DNA from: Bacillota bacterium
GTDB lineage: Bacteria > Bacillota > Clostridia > Christensenellales > Aristaeellaceae
Direction: 5' to 3'
Length of the DNA: 64,000 bases
Assembly: GCA_023413135.1 (NCBI GenBank)
Contig: JAEZQK010000079.1
Span: 1-64,000, forward strand
In this document: in pieces, positions 51,715 to 59,641 of the stretch
How the letters are laid out: the number at the start of each line of letters is the position of its first letter
Numbering within the stretch: position 1 is the first letter of the stretch
Notes under the pieces: model-generated
The model's input: the letters and a program-made list of their open reading frames with translations, nothing else
Database searches by the model: none
What the model was told of the DNA's origin: nothing
Made by a program: the position numbers and the translations under genes

Positions 51715-54426
51715 ATGTTACTGAGTAATCAAATTAGAAAATCGGGAATAGAACCTATTGGAGATATTACTTGGGGAACGCATATTAGCCATATATATTC
51801 GTCAAAGGATGAGTTTGCCGAGTTATTGGCACCATTTATAAAAGAAGGCTTGTTGAACAATGAGTTGTGTATCTGGATCTATTCTCCCAATATCAGCAGG
51901 CGAGAAATAATGGAAATAATTGGGAAGATTGAAATAAGAATAGATACATTCATATCAAGCGGACAGTTAATCATCATCCCATATACAGAGTGGTATATTT
52001 TGGATGGCTGCTTTGATGGTGCAAGAGTAACAAGCCAATGGCTTGAGCTAATTAACCGTGCCCAAAAAAATGGTTATGAAGGCGTCAGGGCTGTTGGCGA
52101 TACATATTGGCTAACATACTACTCCGAGGAATTTGCAAATTATGAAAGAAGTATTAGCTCGCTTATCTACAAATTGCCATTCACAGTAATTTGCTCATAT
52201 GATATAAATCAAATAGATATCCATGAGTTTGAAGATATTATCAATAACCATAGTCTAAATATGATAAAAACCAATAATCAACTTCAAGTCATCAAAAACA
52301 ATATAATAGGTATGACTGAAAGAAAAAAAACGGAACTAAAATTACTTAAAAAGGACATTGAATTAAAACAGAAGGAAAAGATACTGCTTGAAATATTAGA
52401 CAGCTCAACAGCGGGTACATATGTTATTGATTATAAAGAAGAAACCGTTATTTATTCTGAACAATGGACAAAGCGGCTTGGATTGGAATTCGTTCCTTCT
52501 AATCGGCTTCTTCAAACATTTCATCAAAGAGTGTTGCCGGAAGATTTAATGGTATACCTCAGAACAATACATAATTCTGCGCTGAACAATGAACCAAGGT
52601 ATATATCAGAATTTCGTATCAGGGATAAAAACAATGATGTTATCTGGGTATTGGAACAAGGCAAGCTGGTCTATGACGAAAAAGGAAAGCTTTCAAAAGG
52701 ATATGGTACGTTTATGGATATCATCAGCCGTAAACGGCATGAATCACAGATTAAGCGTCAGAATAAAATATTACAAGCGATTAATGATATATATGAAAAA
52801 GCAATTCCATGTAAAAATGTTGAGGAGCTTGGGCAGGCTTGTCTTAGAATTGCAGAGACCGTCATGGAAAGCAAATTCAGTTTTATCGGCATGATTGGCG
52901 AAGACGGCCGGCTCCATGATATTGCCATCAGTGATGGTTGGGAACTTAGCAAAATGTCTGACACAACGGGACTTGGAATTCCGCCACGAGACTTTATAAT
53001 ACAGGGCCTGTATGGCGGCATTTTGTTGAGCGGCCAAAGCCTGTTAACAAACGAGCCATCCATGCACCCGGACAGTACCGGTACTCCAAAAGGGCATCCC
53101 ACGCTTACGGCATTCTTGGGTGTGCCTTTCCTTCATGACAGCAAAGTTATCGGTATGATTGCAGTGGCCAACCGTGAAGGCGGTTTCAGGGGAGAAGATA
53201 AAGAAATGCTTGAGGCTTTAGCCCCTACAATAATGGAAGTACTCTTAAGAAAACGCACGGAGGTGGCTCTTAAGAAAAGTGAAACGCAAGCGCGTTTTCT
53301 GGTGGAGGAGTTAAAAACAGTAGATAAGAATAAGAATACATTTTTAAACTCCTTATCTCATGAACTGAGAAATCCATTGGCGGCCGTTTCCGTAGGCCTT
53401 GAGCTGCTGGACATCACGCAGGATAAAAATCAAACGGACAAAGCAAAGGAAGTCATAAAACGTCAACTAAACCAGCTATGTCATCTTGTAGATGATTTAC
53501 TTGACCTTACGCGTATCACAAATAATAAGATTGAATTAAAAAAGGAAAAAGTAGACCTAAATAAAGCTGCTTTATCCATTGCGGATGACTATAAAACACA
53601 TTTTGAGAAAAAGGGAGTAGAGTTAGCAACTGATATAAGCAGCAATTCGATTTTCGTTCATGCCGACCCTGTACGTTTGGCACAAATTATCGGTAATCTG
53701 CTTCATAACGCCCTGAAATTTACCGATATGGGCGGGAAGACCATTTTAAAGGTATATTATGAAAATGATGTTGCCGTTATAGATGTAGAAGATACGGGCA
53801 TAGGAATCAAGCCGGAATTCCTCCCCGGTTTGTTTGAACCATTTAAACAGTTGGATAGTTCACTCGATAGACACAATGGCGGCCTTGGCTTGGGTCTATC
53901 CATTGTTAAAAGTATTGCCGAACTCCATGGCGGAAGTGTTAAAGTTCAGAGCTGCGGTTTGGGTAAAGGCTCAGTATTCAGTATTTGTCTGCCTCTTTGT
54001 GACATAAAAGTGGATAAAAAAACTGAACAGTATTTAAATCATAGGCATACTTCACGCATGGTTCGAATTTTGTTGATTGAGGATAATCAGGATTTAGCCA
54101 GTCTTCTATGCTCTATGTTTGTGATGATGGGGCATGAGGCCGTTGCAGCCCATGATGGTTTTAAAGGTATAAAGCAGGCAAAAGATTATAAACCAGATGT
54201 TATATTTTGCGATATTGGCCTTCCGGGTATGAACGGATTTGAAGTTGCAAAGCGCATAAGAGAGGATGATTCACTTAATGAATTATTCTTGGTTGCATTA
54301 ACGGGATATGCCGGGCAAAAGGATCTTGAACTTGCTACTGAGGCAGGGTTCAACCTGCACTTGGCAAAACCTGTAGATGTGGCTTCACTTAAGGGAGTAT
54401 TGGATAAAGTGCCCATAAGTACATAG
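51715..54426 (+). CDS. Hybrid sensor kinase: MEDS-PAS-GAF-HisKA-HATPase-REC
   Basis: The 903-residue cytoplasmic protein begins with a MEDS domain (about 15-190, 'GDITWGTHISHIYSSKDEF'). MEDS is a DcmR-type sensory domain linked to methanogens, methylotrophs and anaerobes. PAS/PAC (about 220-345) and GAF (about 355-515) follow, then the kinase core with H549 in 'SHELRNP', ATP-binding motifs 'NLLHNALKFTD' and 'GGLGLGLSIVKSIAELHGG', and a C-terminal receiver with D833 in 'DIGLPGMNG'. No membrane helix is present, so it senses a cytoplasmic cue, perhaps a small molecule or redox state. Base composition and codon use are AT-richer than the neighbours, which hints at acquisition. Confidence 0.9.
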   Translation: MLLSNQIRKSGIEPIGDITWGTHISHIYSSKDEFAELLAPFIKEGLLNNELCIWIYSPNISRREIMEIIGKIEIRIDTFISSGQLIIIPYTEWYILDGCFDGARVTSQWLELINRAQKNGYEGVRAVGDTYWLTYYSEEFANYERSISSLIYKLPFTVICSYDINQIDIHEFEDIINNHSLNMIKTNNQLQVIKNNIIGMTERKKTELKLLKKDIELKQKEKILLEILDSSTAGTYVIDYKEETVIYSEQWTKRLGLEFVPSNRLLQTFHQRVLPEDLMVYLRTIHNSALNNEPRYISEFRIRDKNNDVIWVLEQGKLVYDEKGKLSKGYGTFMDIISRKRHESQIKRQNKILQAINDIYEKAIPCKNVEELGQACLRIAETVMESKFSFIGMIGEDGRLHDIAISDGWELSKMSDTTGLGIPPRDFIIQGLYGGILLSGQSLLTNEPSMHPDSTGTPKGHPTLTAFLGVPFLHDSKVIGMIAVANREGGFRGEDKEMLEALAPTIMEVLLRKRTEVALKKSETQARFLVEELKTVDKNKNTFLNSLSHELRNPLAAVSVGLELLDITQDKNQTDKAKEVIKRQLNQLCHLVDDLLDLTRITNNKIELKKEKVDLNKAALSIADDYKTHFEKKGVELATDISSNSIFVHADPVRLAQIIGNLLHNALKFTDMGGKTILKVYYENDVAVIDVEDTGIGIKPEFLPGLFEPFKQLDSSLDRHNGGLGLGLSIVKSIAELHGGSVKVQSCGLGKGSVFSICLPLCDIKVDKKTEQYLNHRHTSRMVRILLIEDNQDLASLLCSMFVMMGHEAVAAHDGFKGIKQAKDYKPDVIFCDIGLPGMNGFEVAKRIREDDSLNELFLVALTGYAGQKDLELATEAGFNLHLAKPVDVASLKGVLDKVPIST

Positions 54427-54466
54427 TTTACCAAAATTTAGATCATGTCATTTTACGAATAATTTG

Positions 54467-54495
54467 TTGCATTAGTTTTAAAAAAACGTTAAAAT
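54467..54495 (+). promoter_or_regulatory. Promoter of DUF3048 gene
   Basis: TTGCAT (54467-54472), 17-bp spacer, TAAAAT (54490-54495). Confidence 0.65.
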
Positions 54496-54587
54496 AATCT
54501 TGCGTGGCTATATGGAACGAAATTGGATGCTTTATCGTTTATTAGCTGCAACAAAGATTCAGTAAACATTTGCAAGGAGGTCACTTC

Positions 54588-55679
54588 ATGAAAAGATTGC
54601 TATGCCTGCTGATGGTGGTATGCCTTATTCCACTTCTGTATACAGCATCGGCGGGCGCAGAGGGCACCGTGATCAAAAATGAAAAAAACCGGAAGATTGA
54701 TGTACAAGGCCGTGGAAGCGATGGCAACTTCCCTGTGAATCCGGAAATACCCGGTGAGAGCCCGACTACAGGACTTTCTTGGACAGGAACATATATGCCG
54801 ATGTTGGTGCAGATCGACAACGACAACGGCGGCATCGGCGAGCGCGCCCCCTGGGGAGCCAGCGATGCGGATATCATTTATGAGACCCCTCTTCATAAGG
54901 GAGGATACACGCGGCTGTCCTATCTGTTCAGCGCTGTCATACCTGAAAGCGTAGGCCCTGTGCGGTCAGCCCGGGTTACCCATGTGGAACTGCGGGAAGA
55001 ATGGGATGCCGGCTTCCTTTACTATGGCGGGCAGCCTTCCGACGGCACAAACATCAGTGCCGCTTTTAGAAAGACCGGTGCCAGCAAAAAGGGCGTTCTT
55101 TTTGACGGTACCGCGAGTGAGAGCAGGCCGTGGAAAGACTTTTATTACCGTGTGAACACCCTGCCCAGCCCCCACAATGTAGACGCCAACGTAAAGCAAA
55201 TACAGGCGTTGATCCCGGCTGATTTCAAGGCGCCGTCCCGGCCTTACCTGTTTACCGATGAACTGCCTGCGGTGGGGGAAACGGCCAATACCATTGCCAT
55301 CAAGCAAAACAACAGCCTATACTCCTCCAGCTTTAAGTATGATCCCGACACGAATGCTTATCTGCGCTATGTTCATGACGAACCCTACATGGACGGCGCT
55401 GCCGGCATACAGCTTTCCTTCTCCAACCTTATCATCCAGCGTACCGATGTGACTTATGCTGAAGGGATAGCCGAACGGCCTGTGACAAAGAATATCGGTT
55501 CCGGCAACGCGGACATCTTTATAGGCGGGCGGTACATTCCCGGCTATTGGGTGCGTACGGGTATGGACCAGCGGACCGTTTTCTTTGATCAGGATGGAAA
55601 TGAGCTAAAGCTTCAAAGGGGAAAGACCTTTATCAGCATGATCGATTACAGTGTACCTGTCACTTACTCGGCAGAATAA
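54588..55679 (+). CDS. DUF3048 domain protein (YerB-like), secreted
   Basis: The 363-residue protein starts at ATG 54588 after AAGGAGG. A signal peptide ends near residue 24 ('TASAGAEG'). The DUF3048 hallmarks are visible: 'MLVQIDNDNG', 'ASDADIIYETPLHKGGYTRLSYLF', 'SVGPVRSARVTHVEL', 'YYGGQPSDG', and in the C-terminal lobe 'PVTKNIGSGNADIFIGG'. YerB-like proteins are widespread in Bacillota; their function is not established, though a cell-envelope role is likely. Monocistronic, with its own promoter and terminator. Confidence 0.9.
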   Translation: MKRLLCLLMVVCLIPLLYTASAGAEGTVIKNEKNRKIDVQGRGSDGNFPVNPEIPGESPTTGLSWTGTYMPMLVQIDNDNGGIGERAPWGASDADIIYETPLHKGGYTRLSYLFSAVIPESVGPVRSARVTHVELREEWDAGFLYYGGQPSDGTNISAAFRKTGASKKGVLFDGTASESRPWKDFYYRVNTLPSPHNVDANVKQIQALIPADFKAPSRPYLFTDELPAVGETANTIAIKQNNSLYSSSFKYDPDTNAYLRYVHDEPYMDGAAGIQLSFSNLIIQRTDVTYAEGIAERPVTKNIGSGNADIFIGGRYIPGYWVRTGMDQRTVFFDQDGNELKLQRGKTFISMIDYSVPVTYSAE

Positions 55680-55712
55680 CATTTCACGCAAAGCATCGAT
55701 AACTGCAAAATG

Positions 55713-55749
55713 CACGCCCCATGCCACTGTGCATGGGGCGTGTATTTTT
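55713..55749 (+). terminator. Terminator after DUF3048 gene
   Basis: A perfect 12-bp stem (55713-55724 / 55731-55742) is followed by TATTTTT. Confidence 0.88.
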
Positions 55750-56002
55750 GGGTCCAGGCATGGCTTGGAAACATTGCTCCGGACGAACCGCGATGCATGA
55801 TTCAAGTTGCAAAGAACGATGACATAGGTAACGATGAGTTGAAACCGATACTTTTTTATCGCAAAAAAATGCCCCCGGCGGATTGCCTGCCGGGGGTGTT
55901 GGCGTTGCGGGAAACACTTGGAGGGAAGGTTTTCGCGCAAGCGCCCGATATAGCAATATTGCCGGGCGGCGTGAGCGCTTTTTGGCCTTTGCCCTAACTC
56001 GC
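55750..56002. other. Convergent intergenic region
   Basis: No gene is seen. It contains a minus-strand terminator (55863-55896). A second hairpin-forming segment at about 55935-55985 has GCCCG and CGGGC arms around the palindrome GCAATATTGC and ends in TTTTT on the plus strand. Confidence 0.45.
55863..55896 (-). terminator. Terminator of sigma/anti-sigma transcript
   Basis: CCCCCGGC (55872-55879) pairs with GCCGGGGG (55889-55896). Seven A on the left give a T-run on the minus strand. Confidence 0.75.
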
Positions 56003-56872
56003 TCAAACCGGTTTCAGGCCTGCATCCAGAAGAATTTTCGCGATATTTAGAAGTTCCTCGTGGCCGGCTTTGCTCCAGAGGTGGCAATAGCCATATTTTG
56101 TGATCCATTGCACGGTGTTAACATCCATATTGGTACAGGTGATAACCGTGTCATTGCCAATCCGCACATTTTTCTGGGAGCCTTCATCAATTTCGAAGAA
56201 TATGCTGGAGGCTGTGGAAGCGGCGTATTTCTCGTTCATCGTGGATGTTTGAAGATTCAAACGGTTGCCGCTGCCATCCAAAAAGGTCAGGGTCAGCAGG
56301 CTGTCGGCTTCCGTTGTGAACAAGCTTCCGGTTTCAAAGGCATATTCATTAAGCAGCGGCTTGAACGCCTTGTCGCCCGGGGTGGACAACGCCAGCAGTT
56401 CCTCGGCACTGTTTAAGGTGATGTTCTCGTCCTGCGGCACTTCCGCCGCATCGCCTTCCCCATCTGCTTTCAAATAGCCGGGGCTGCCATCTTCTTTCAC
56501 GGGCGTTTGAAAGGTGAGGATACCGTTTTGTGCAGAGAAGATGCGCAGAAAACCATCCCATTGGAACGCATTGGCAACGCCAAAGGTGCCTGCGGTCACC
56601 AGCAGAAGACTGGCCGCAACAGCGGCCATGCGCCTGAGGGCCTGCTGCCGGGCAGCACGGCTTTTTTGCGCCTTCAAGGCCGCGGCAGCCTTGCGCATGG
56701 TCTGCTCATAGGCGGGAAGAGAAGGTGCCGCAGTTTCCGGCATTAAGTTAAGCTGCGTGTCGATCCACTCCGTATCCATAACATCCAGCGGCTGGTCCAG
56801 CTGGTGAAGGATCTGAAGCAAGGAATCCGCATTCTGTATGTTTTGGGCGTCCGTATGGTTGTTGGGGCCCAT
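56003..56872 (-). CDS. Membrane anti-sigma-like protein with DUF4367-type C-terminus
   Basis: The 289-residue protein has a cytoplasmic N-terminus of about 80 residues with an Arg-rich segment, one helix ('MAAVAASLLLVTAGTFGVANA', about 87-107) and an extracellular domain. The C-terminal 60 residues ('VRIGNDTVITCTNMDVNTVQWITKYGYCHLW') resemble DUF4367. It lies 41 bp downstream of a sigma gene on the same strand and is presumably that factor's membrane-bound antagonist. The signal that releases the sigma factor is unknown. Confidence 0.8.
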   Translation of the reverse strand: MGPNNHTDAQNIQNADSLLQILHQLDQPLDVMDTEWIDTQLNLMPETAAPSLPAYEQTMRKAAAALKAQKSRAARQQALRRMAAVAASLLLVTAGTFGVANAFQWDGFLRIFSAQNGILTFQTPVKEDGSPGYLKADGEGDAAEVPQDENITLNSAEELLALSTPGDKAFKPLLNEYAFETGSLFTTEADSLLTLTFLDGSGNRLNLQTSTMNEKYAASTASSIFFEIDEGSQKNVRIGNDTVITCTNMDVNTVQWITKYGYCHLWSKAGHEELLNIAKILLDAGLKPV

Positions 56873-56913
56873 GATAATGCTCCTTTCACTATATACATGT
56901 CATCTGTGATCCG

Positions 56914-57477
56914 CTATTTGGACACGGCTCGAAATTTTTCTTCCTCCATGAAATGGATCAGCCGCTGATGAAGCCTGTAGATGCGTTTTTTCAGCGCCTT
57001 TTCGCTGACGCCAAAATCCTGGCACAGCGAGGAGATGTCCCGCGGGATCAGGTACAGATGATGGTACAGGAGCTGGTCCTTGGGTGAAAGTTTGTTCAGG
57101 ATGGGCTGCATGGCGTCCGACGGTTCACCAGCCAGCAAGGCTTCCAGGACATCGGTCGACTGCGGCTGGAAGCATTCCGCAGCATGGGGCTCATCCAGGC
57201 TCATGGCCTGCATCTTTTGCATGTAAAGCTGCTTGCGCAGGAAATTATTGAAGGTATACCTGACGGTTTTATAAAGCCAAGCCCTCACTTTTGGGTGGCT
57301 GCGGAGGTCTTCCCGTTTTTTCCAGGCGGTGAAAAAAACCTGCTGCACCAAATCCTCCGCCAGGGATATGTCAAATCCCGCGCTGTGTATCAGAAACCTG
57401 CAGAGCCTTTGTACGTGTTCATATTCTTTGAGGGCAACGGAATCAAACCATGCTTGCAGTCGTAAGTCGTCCGGCAT
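56914..57477 (-). CDS. ECF-like RNA polymerase sigma factor
   Basis: The 187-residue protein starts at ATG 57477 after TGAGG; an in-frame ATG at 57504 lies next to the -10. Region 2 shows 'DISLAEDLVQQVFFTAWKKREDL' and 'VRAWLYKTVRYTFNNFLRKQ'. Region 4 shows 'LSPKDQLLYHHLYL' and 'ISSLCQDFGVSEKALKKRIYRLHQ'. An extended -10 TGGTATAAT (57516-57508) lies upstream on the minus strand. This is the third sigma/anti-sigma pair in the window. Confidence 0.88.
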   Translation of the reverse strand: MPDDLRLQAWFDSVALKEYEHVQRLCRFLIHSAGFDISLAEDLVQQVFFTAWKKREDLRSHPKVRAWLYKTVRYTFNNFLRKQLYMQKMQAMSLDEPHAAECFQPQSTDVLEALLAGEPSDAMQPILNKLSPKDQLLYHHLYLIPRDISSLCQDFGVSEKALKKRIYRLHQRLIHFMEEEKFRAVSK

Positions 57478-57672
57478 AAAAACCTCACGTCGGTTTCGTT
57501 TCAATTCATTATACCATGAAACGCCCAGGGCTTCTATTTTCTTTCCATACAGTACTCATTCTTCACCGTTTTTCCTTTGCTGCTCAGGACCTTGGGATAA
57601 ACACCGGAAAAGACGGGAAAAATTTGCTTGCCTTTTGGGGGAAAGAATGGTATTACTAAAAGGAAACAAAAA

Positions 57673-58671
57673 ATGGACTTAAAACCCATAAATTGGAAGG
57701 AGTCGCCCGTGGAGATCAATTGGTATCCCGGACACATGGCGAGGGCCAAACGGCTGCTTGGCCAGCAGCTGGGAAGAGTGGACGTGGTGGTGGAGCTTTG
57801 CGATGCACGGCTGCCCCATGCCAGCCGAAATCCCGACCTGGACGCATTGATTCAAAACAAAAAGCGGGTACTGCTTTTGAATAAGGCCGATTTGGCCGAT
57901 CCCAGGGAAACAAGCGCATGGCTGCAATACTTTAAATCGCAGGGGATTCCCGCGCAGCCGTTTATATCCACAGGCGGGAAGGCCAAGGATGTATTGGCGC
58001 TGATTGAGGAGGCCACCAGGGATGCCGTGGAGCGTGCCGCCCAAAAGGGCATGCGCAAGACTGTGCGGGTCATGGTGGTGGGTGTGCCCAACGTAGGGAA
58101 GAGTACATTGATCAACCGCTTAAACGGCGGGGCCGTGGCCCAGGTAGGGGACAGGCCCGGCGTCACCAGATCCAACCAATGGGTGAAGGTGACACCTTAT
58201 CTGGAGCTGTTGGACACGCCGGGTATGCTTTGGCCCAGGCTGGATGATCAGCGGGCCGCCCGGCGGCTGGCGTATATCGGCACCATACGGGATCAGGTGG
58301 TGGATATGCAGATGCTTGCCATCCGCCTGCTGGAGGATTTGACGGCTGTCAGGCCGGAGGCGGTAGCGGAGCGCTTCAAGCTTTCCGATACTTCCCTTGG
58401 CGGCCTTCTGCTTTTGGAAGCGGTGTGCCGTGGCCGCGGCTTTTTGATGAAGGGCGGCGTGGTGGATACAGACCGGGGCGCAGCCGTGGTGCTGGATGAA
58501 TTCCGGGCCGGAAAATTGGGGCGCGTCACTCTGGAGCTTGTGCGGGATGAAAAACCTGCCAAGACCCGTTTGACAATTAGGGCAGGGGATGCAGGGGCGC
58601 CCGAAACATCAAAGGAGCTTACACAGGATGAAGCGAAAGCTGCGGCTGATGGAACTTACCAAAACGGATGA
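57673..58671 (+). CDS. rbgA: Ribosome biogenesis GTPase RbgA (YlqF)
   Basis: The 332-residue circularly permuted GTPase helps late assembly of the 50S subunit. Motif order is permuted as expected: G4 'NKADL' and G5-like 'STGGKAKD' come before G1 'GVPNVGKST', G3 'DTPG' follows, and a C-terminal helical RNA-binding domain ends the protein. 'INWYPGHMARAKR' near the N-terminus is diagnostic. Start ATG 57673 follows AAAGGA. The rnhB gene begins inside its 3' end. Confidence 0.95.
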   Translation: MDLKPINWKESPVEINWYPGHMARAKRLLGQQLGRVDVVVELCDARLPHASRNPDLDALIQNKKRVLLLNKADLADPRETSAWLQYFKSQGIPAQPFISTGGKAKDVLALIEEATRDAVERAAQKGMRKTVRVMVVGVPNVGKSTLINRLNGGAVAQVGDRPGVTRSNQWVKVTPYLELLDTPGMLWPRLDDQRAARRLAYIGTIRDQVVDMQMLAIRLLEDLTAVRPEAVAERFKLSDTSLGGLLLLEAVCRGRGFLMKGGVVDTDRGAAVVLDEFRAGKLGRVTLELVRDEKPAKTRLTIRAGDAGAPETSKELTQDEAKAAADGTYQNG

Positions 58672-59236
58672 GCCTTTGTGGGCCATGGGTATCCTCTTCG
58701 CCGGTATGGATGAGGCAGGCCGCGGCCCGCTGGCGGGGAATGTGGTCGCCGCCTGTGTGGCCATGCCCCCGGAACCGCTGATCGAGTGGGTGGACGACAG
58801 TAAAAAGCTTTCCCCCCGGCGCCGTGAAACGGTGTATGAACAGATCATGCAAACGGCGCTGTATGTGGGCGTTGGAGAGGCAACGCCTGAGGAAATCGAC
58901 CGCATCAATATCCTGAATGCCACCAAGGAGGCCATGCGCCGGGCGGCTTCCAAAGTTCCGGCATCGCTTTTTTTGATCGACGCCTTGCAGGGCCTTGGGT
59001 TAAACGGGGAGGAGCGGGGCATCATCCATGGGGATGCGCTGTGCTATGCCATTGCCGCCGCCAGCATCGTGGCCAAGGTGACACGGGACAGGCAGATAGC
59101 AATGTTAGATGAGCAGTATCCTGCCTACGGTTTTTTGCAGCACAAGGGCTACGGCACGCCCCAGCACATTGCCGCCTTGAGGGCCTACGGTCCTTGCCCC
59201 CTCCACCGCCAAAGCTTTATCGGGAGCTTTGTATGA
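58628..59236 (+). CDS. rnhB: Ribonuclease HII
   Basis: The 202-residue enzyme removes ribonucleotides and RNA primers from DNA hybrids. 'GMDEAGRGPLAG' holds the first catalytic Asp-Glu pair, 'DDSKKLSPRRRE' follows, then 'FLIDAL' with an Asp and 'AAASIVAKVTRD' with the last Asp. 'YGFLQHKGYGTPQHIAAL' is also typical. ATG 58628 follows AAAGGAG and overlaps the rbgA gene by 44 bp; the end overlaps yraN by 4 bp. Confidence 0.95.
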   Translation: MKRKLRLMELTKTDEPLWAMGILFAGMDEAGRGPLAGNVVAACVAMPPEPLIEWVDDSKKLSPRRRETVYEQIMQTALYVGVGEATPEEIDRINILNATKEAMRRAASKVPASLFLIDALQGLGLNGEERGIIHGDALCYAIAAASIVAKVTRDRQIAMLDEQYPAYGFLQHKGYGTPQHIAALRAYGPCPLHRQSFIGSFV

Positions 59237-59589
59237 CGGGAGCAGGGGAAAAAGGGCGGCAGGGGGAGGAACTGGCCTTAAAATACTTGATGGGAAAAGG
59301 CTACCGCCCGGTGGAAAGAAATTTCCGCGCCTTGGGCGGAGAGGTCGACCTCATTATGGAAATGGATGTGCTGCTGGTTTTTGTGGAGGTCAAGTTCCGT
59401 TCCCGGGGATACCTTGGCGCGGGGATGGAGGCGGTAACGTCTCAAAAGCAGCGGCGCATCGTAAAGGCCGCCGGGGAGTATCTGCTGAAAACGGATCAGT
59501 TCACAAGGCCAATGCGCTTTGATGTGGTGGAGATCACAGGGGAAAAAGTGATCCATGTGGAAAATGCTTTTTCCGGCGACTGGTCCTAA
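59233..59589 (+). CDS. yraN: YraN family (UPF0102) nuclease-like protein
   Basis: The 118-residue protein has the restriction-endonuclease-like core of UPF0102: 'GEELALKYLMGKGYRPVERNFRALGGEVDLIM' and 'LVFVEVKFRS' with the D...ExK catalytic pattern. The start ATG overlaps the rnhB stop (ATGA). Its place between rnhB and a yifB-type gene is widely conserved, apart from the inserted glycosyltransferase. The precise role is unknown. Confidence 0.93.
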   Translation: MTGAGEKGRQGEELALKYLMGKGYRPVERNFRALGGEVDLIMEMDVLLVFVEVKFRSRGYLGAGMEAVTSQKQRRIVKAAGEYLLKTDQFTRPMRFDVVEITGEKVIHVENAFSGDWS

Positions 59590-59641
59590 TGTAATATCCT
59601 GCCGCAAGCGGCGGGGAGCCTTGTATAAGGAGCCTTTACCC

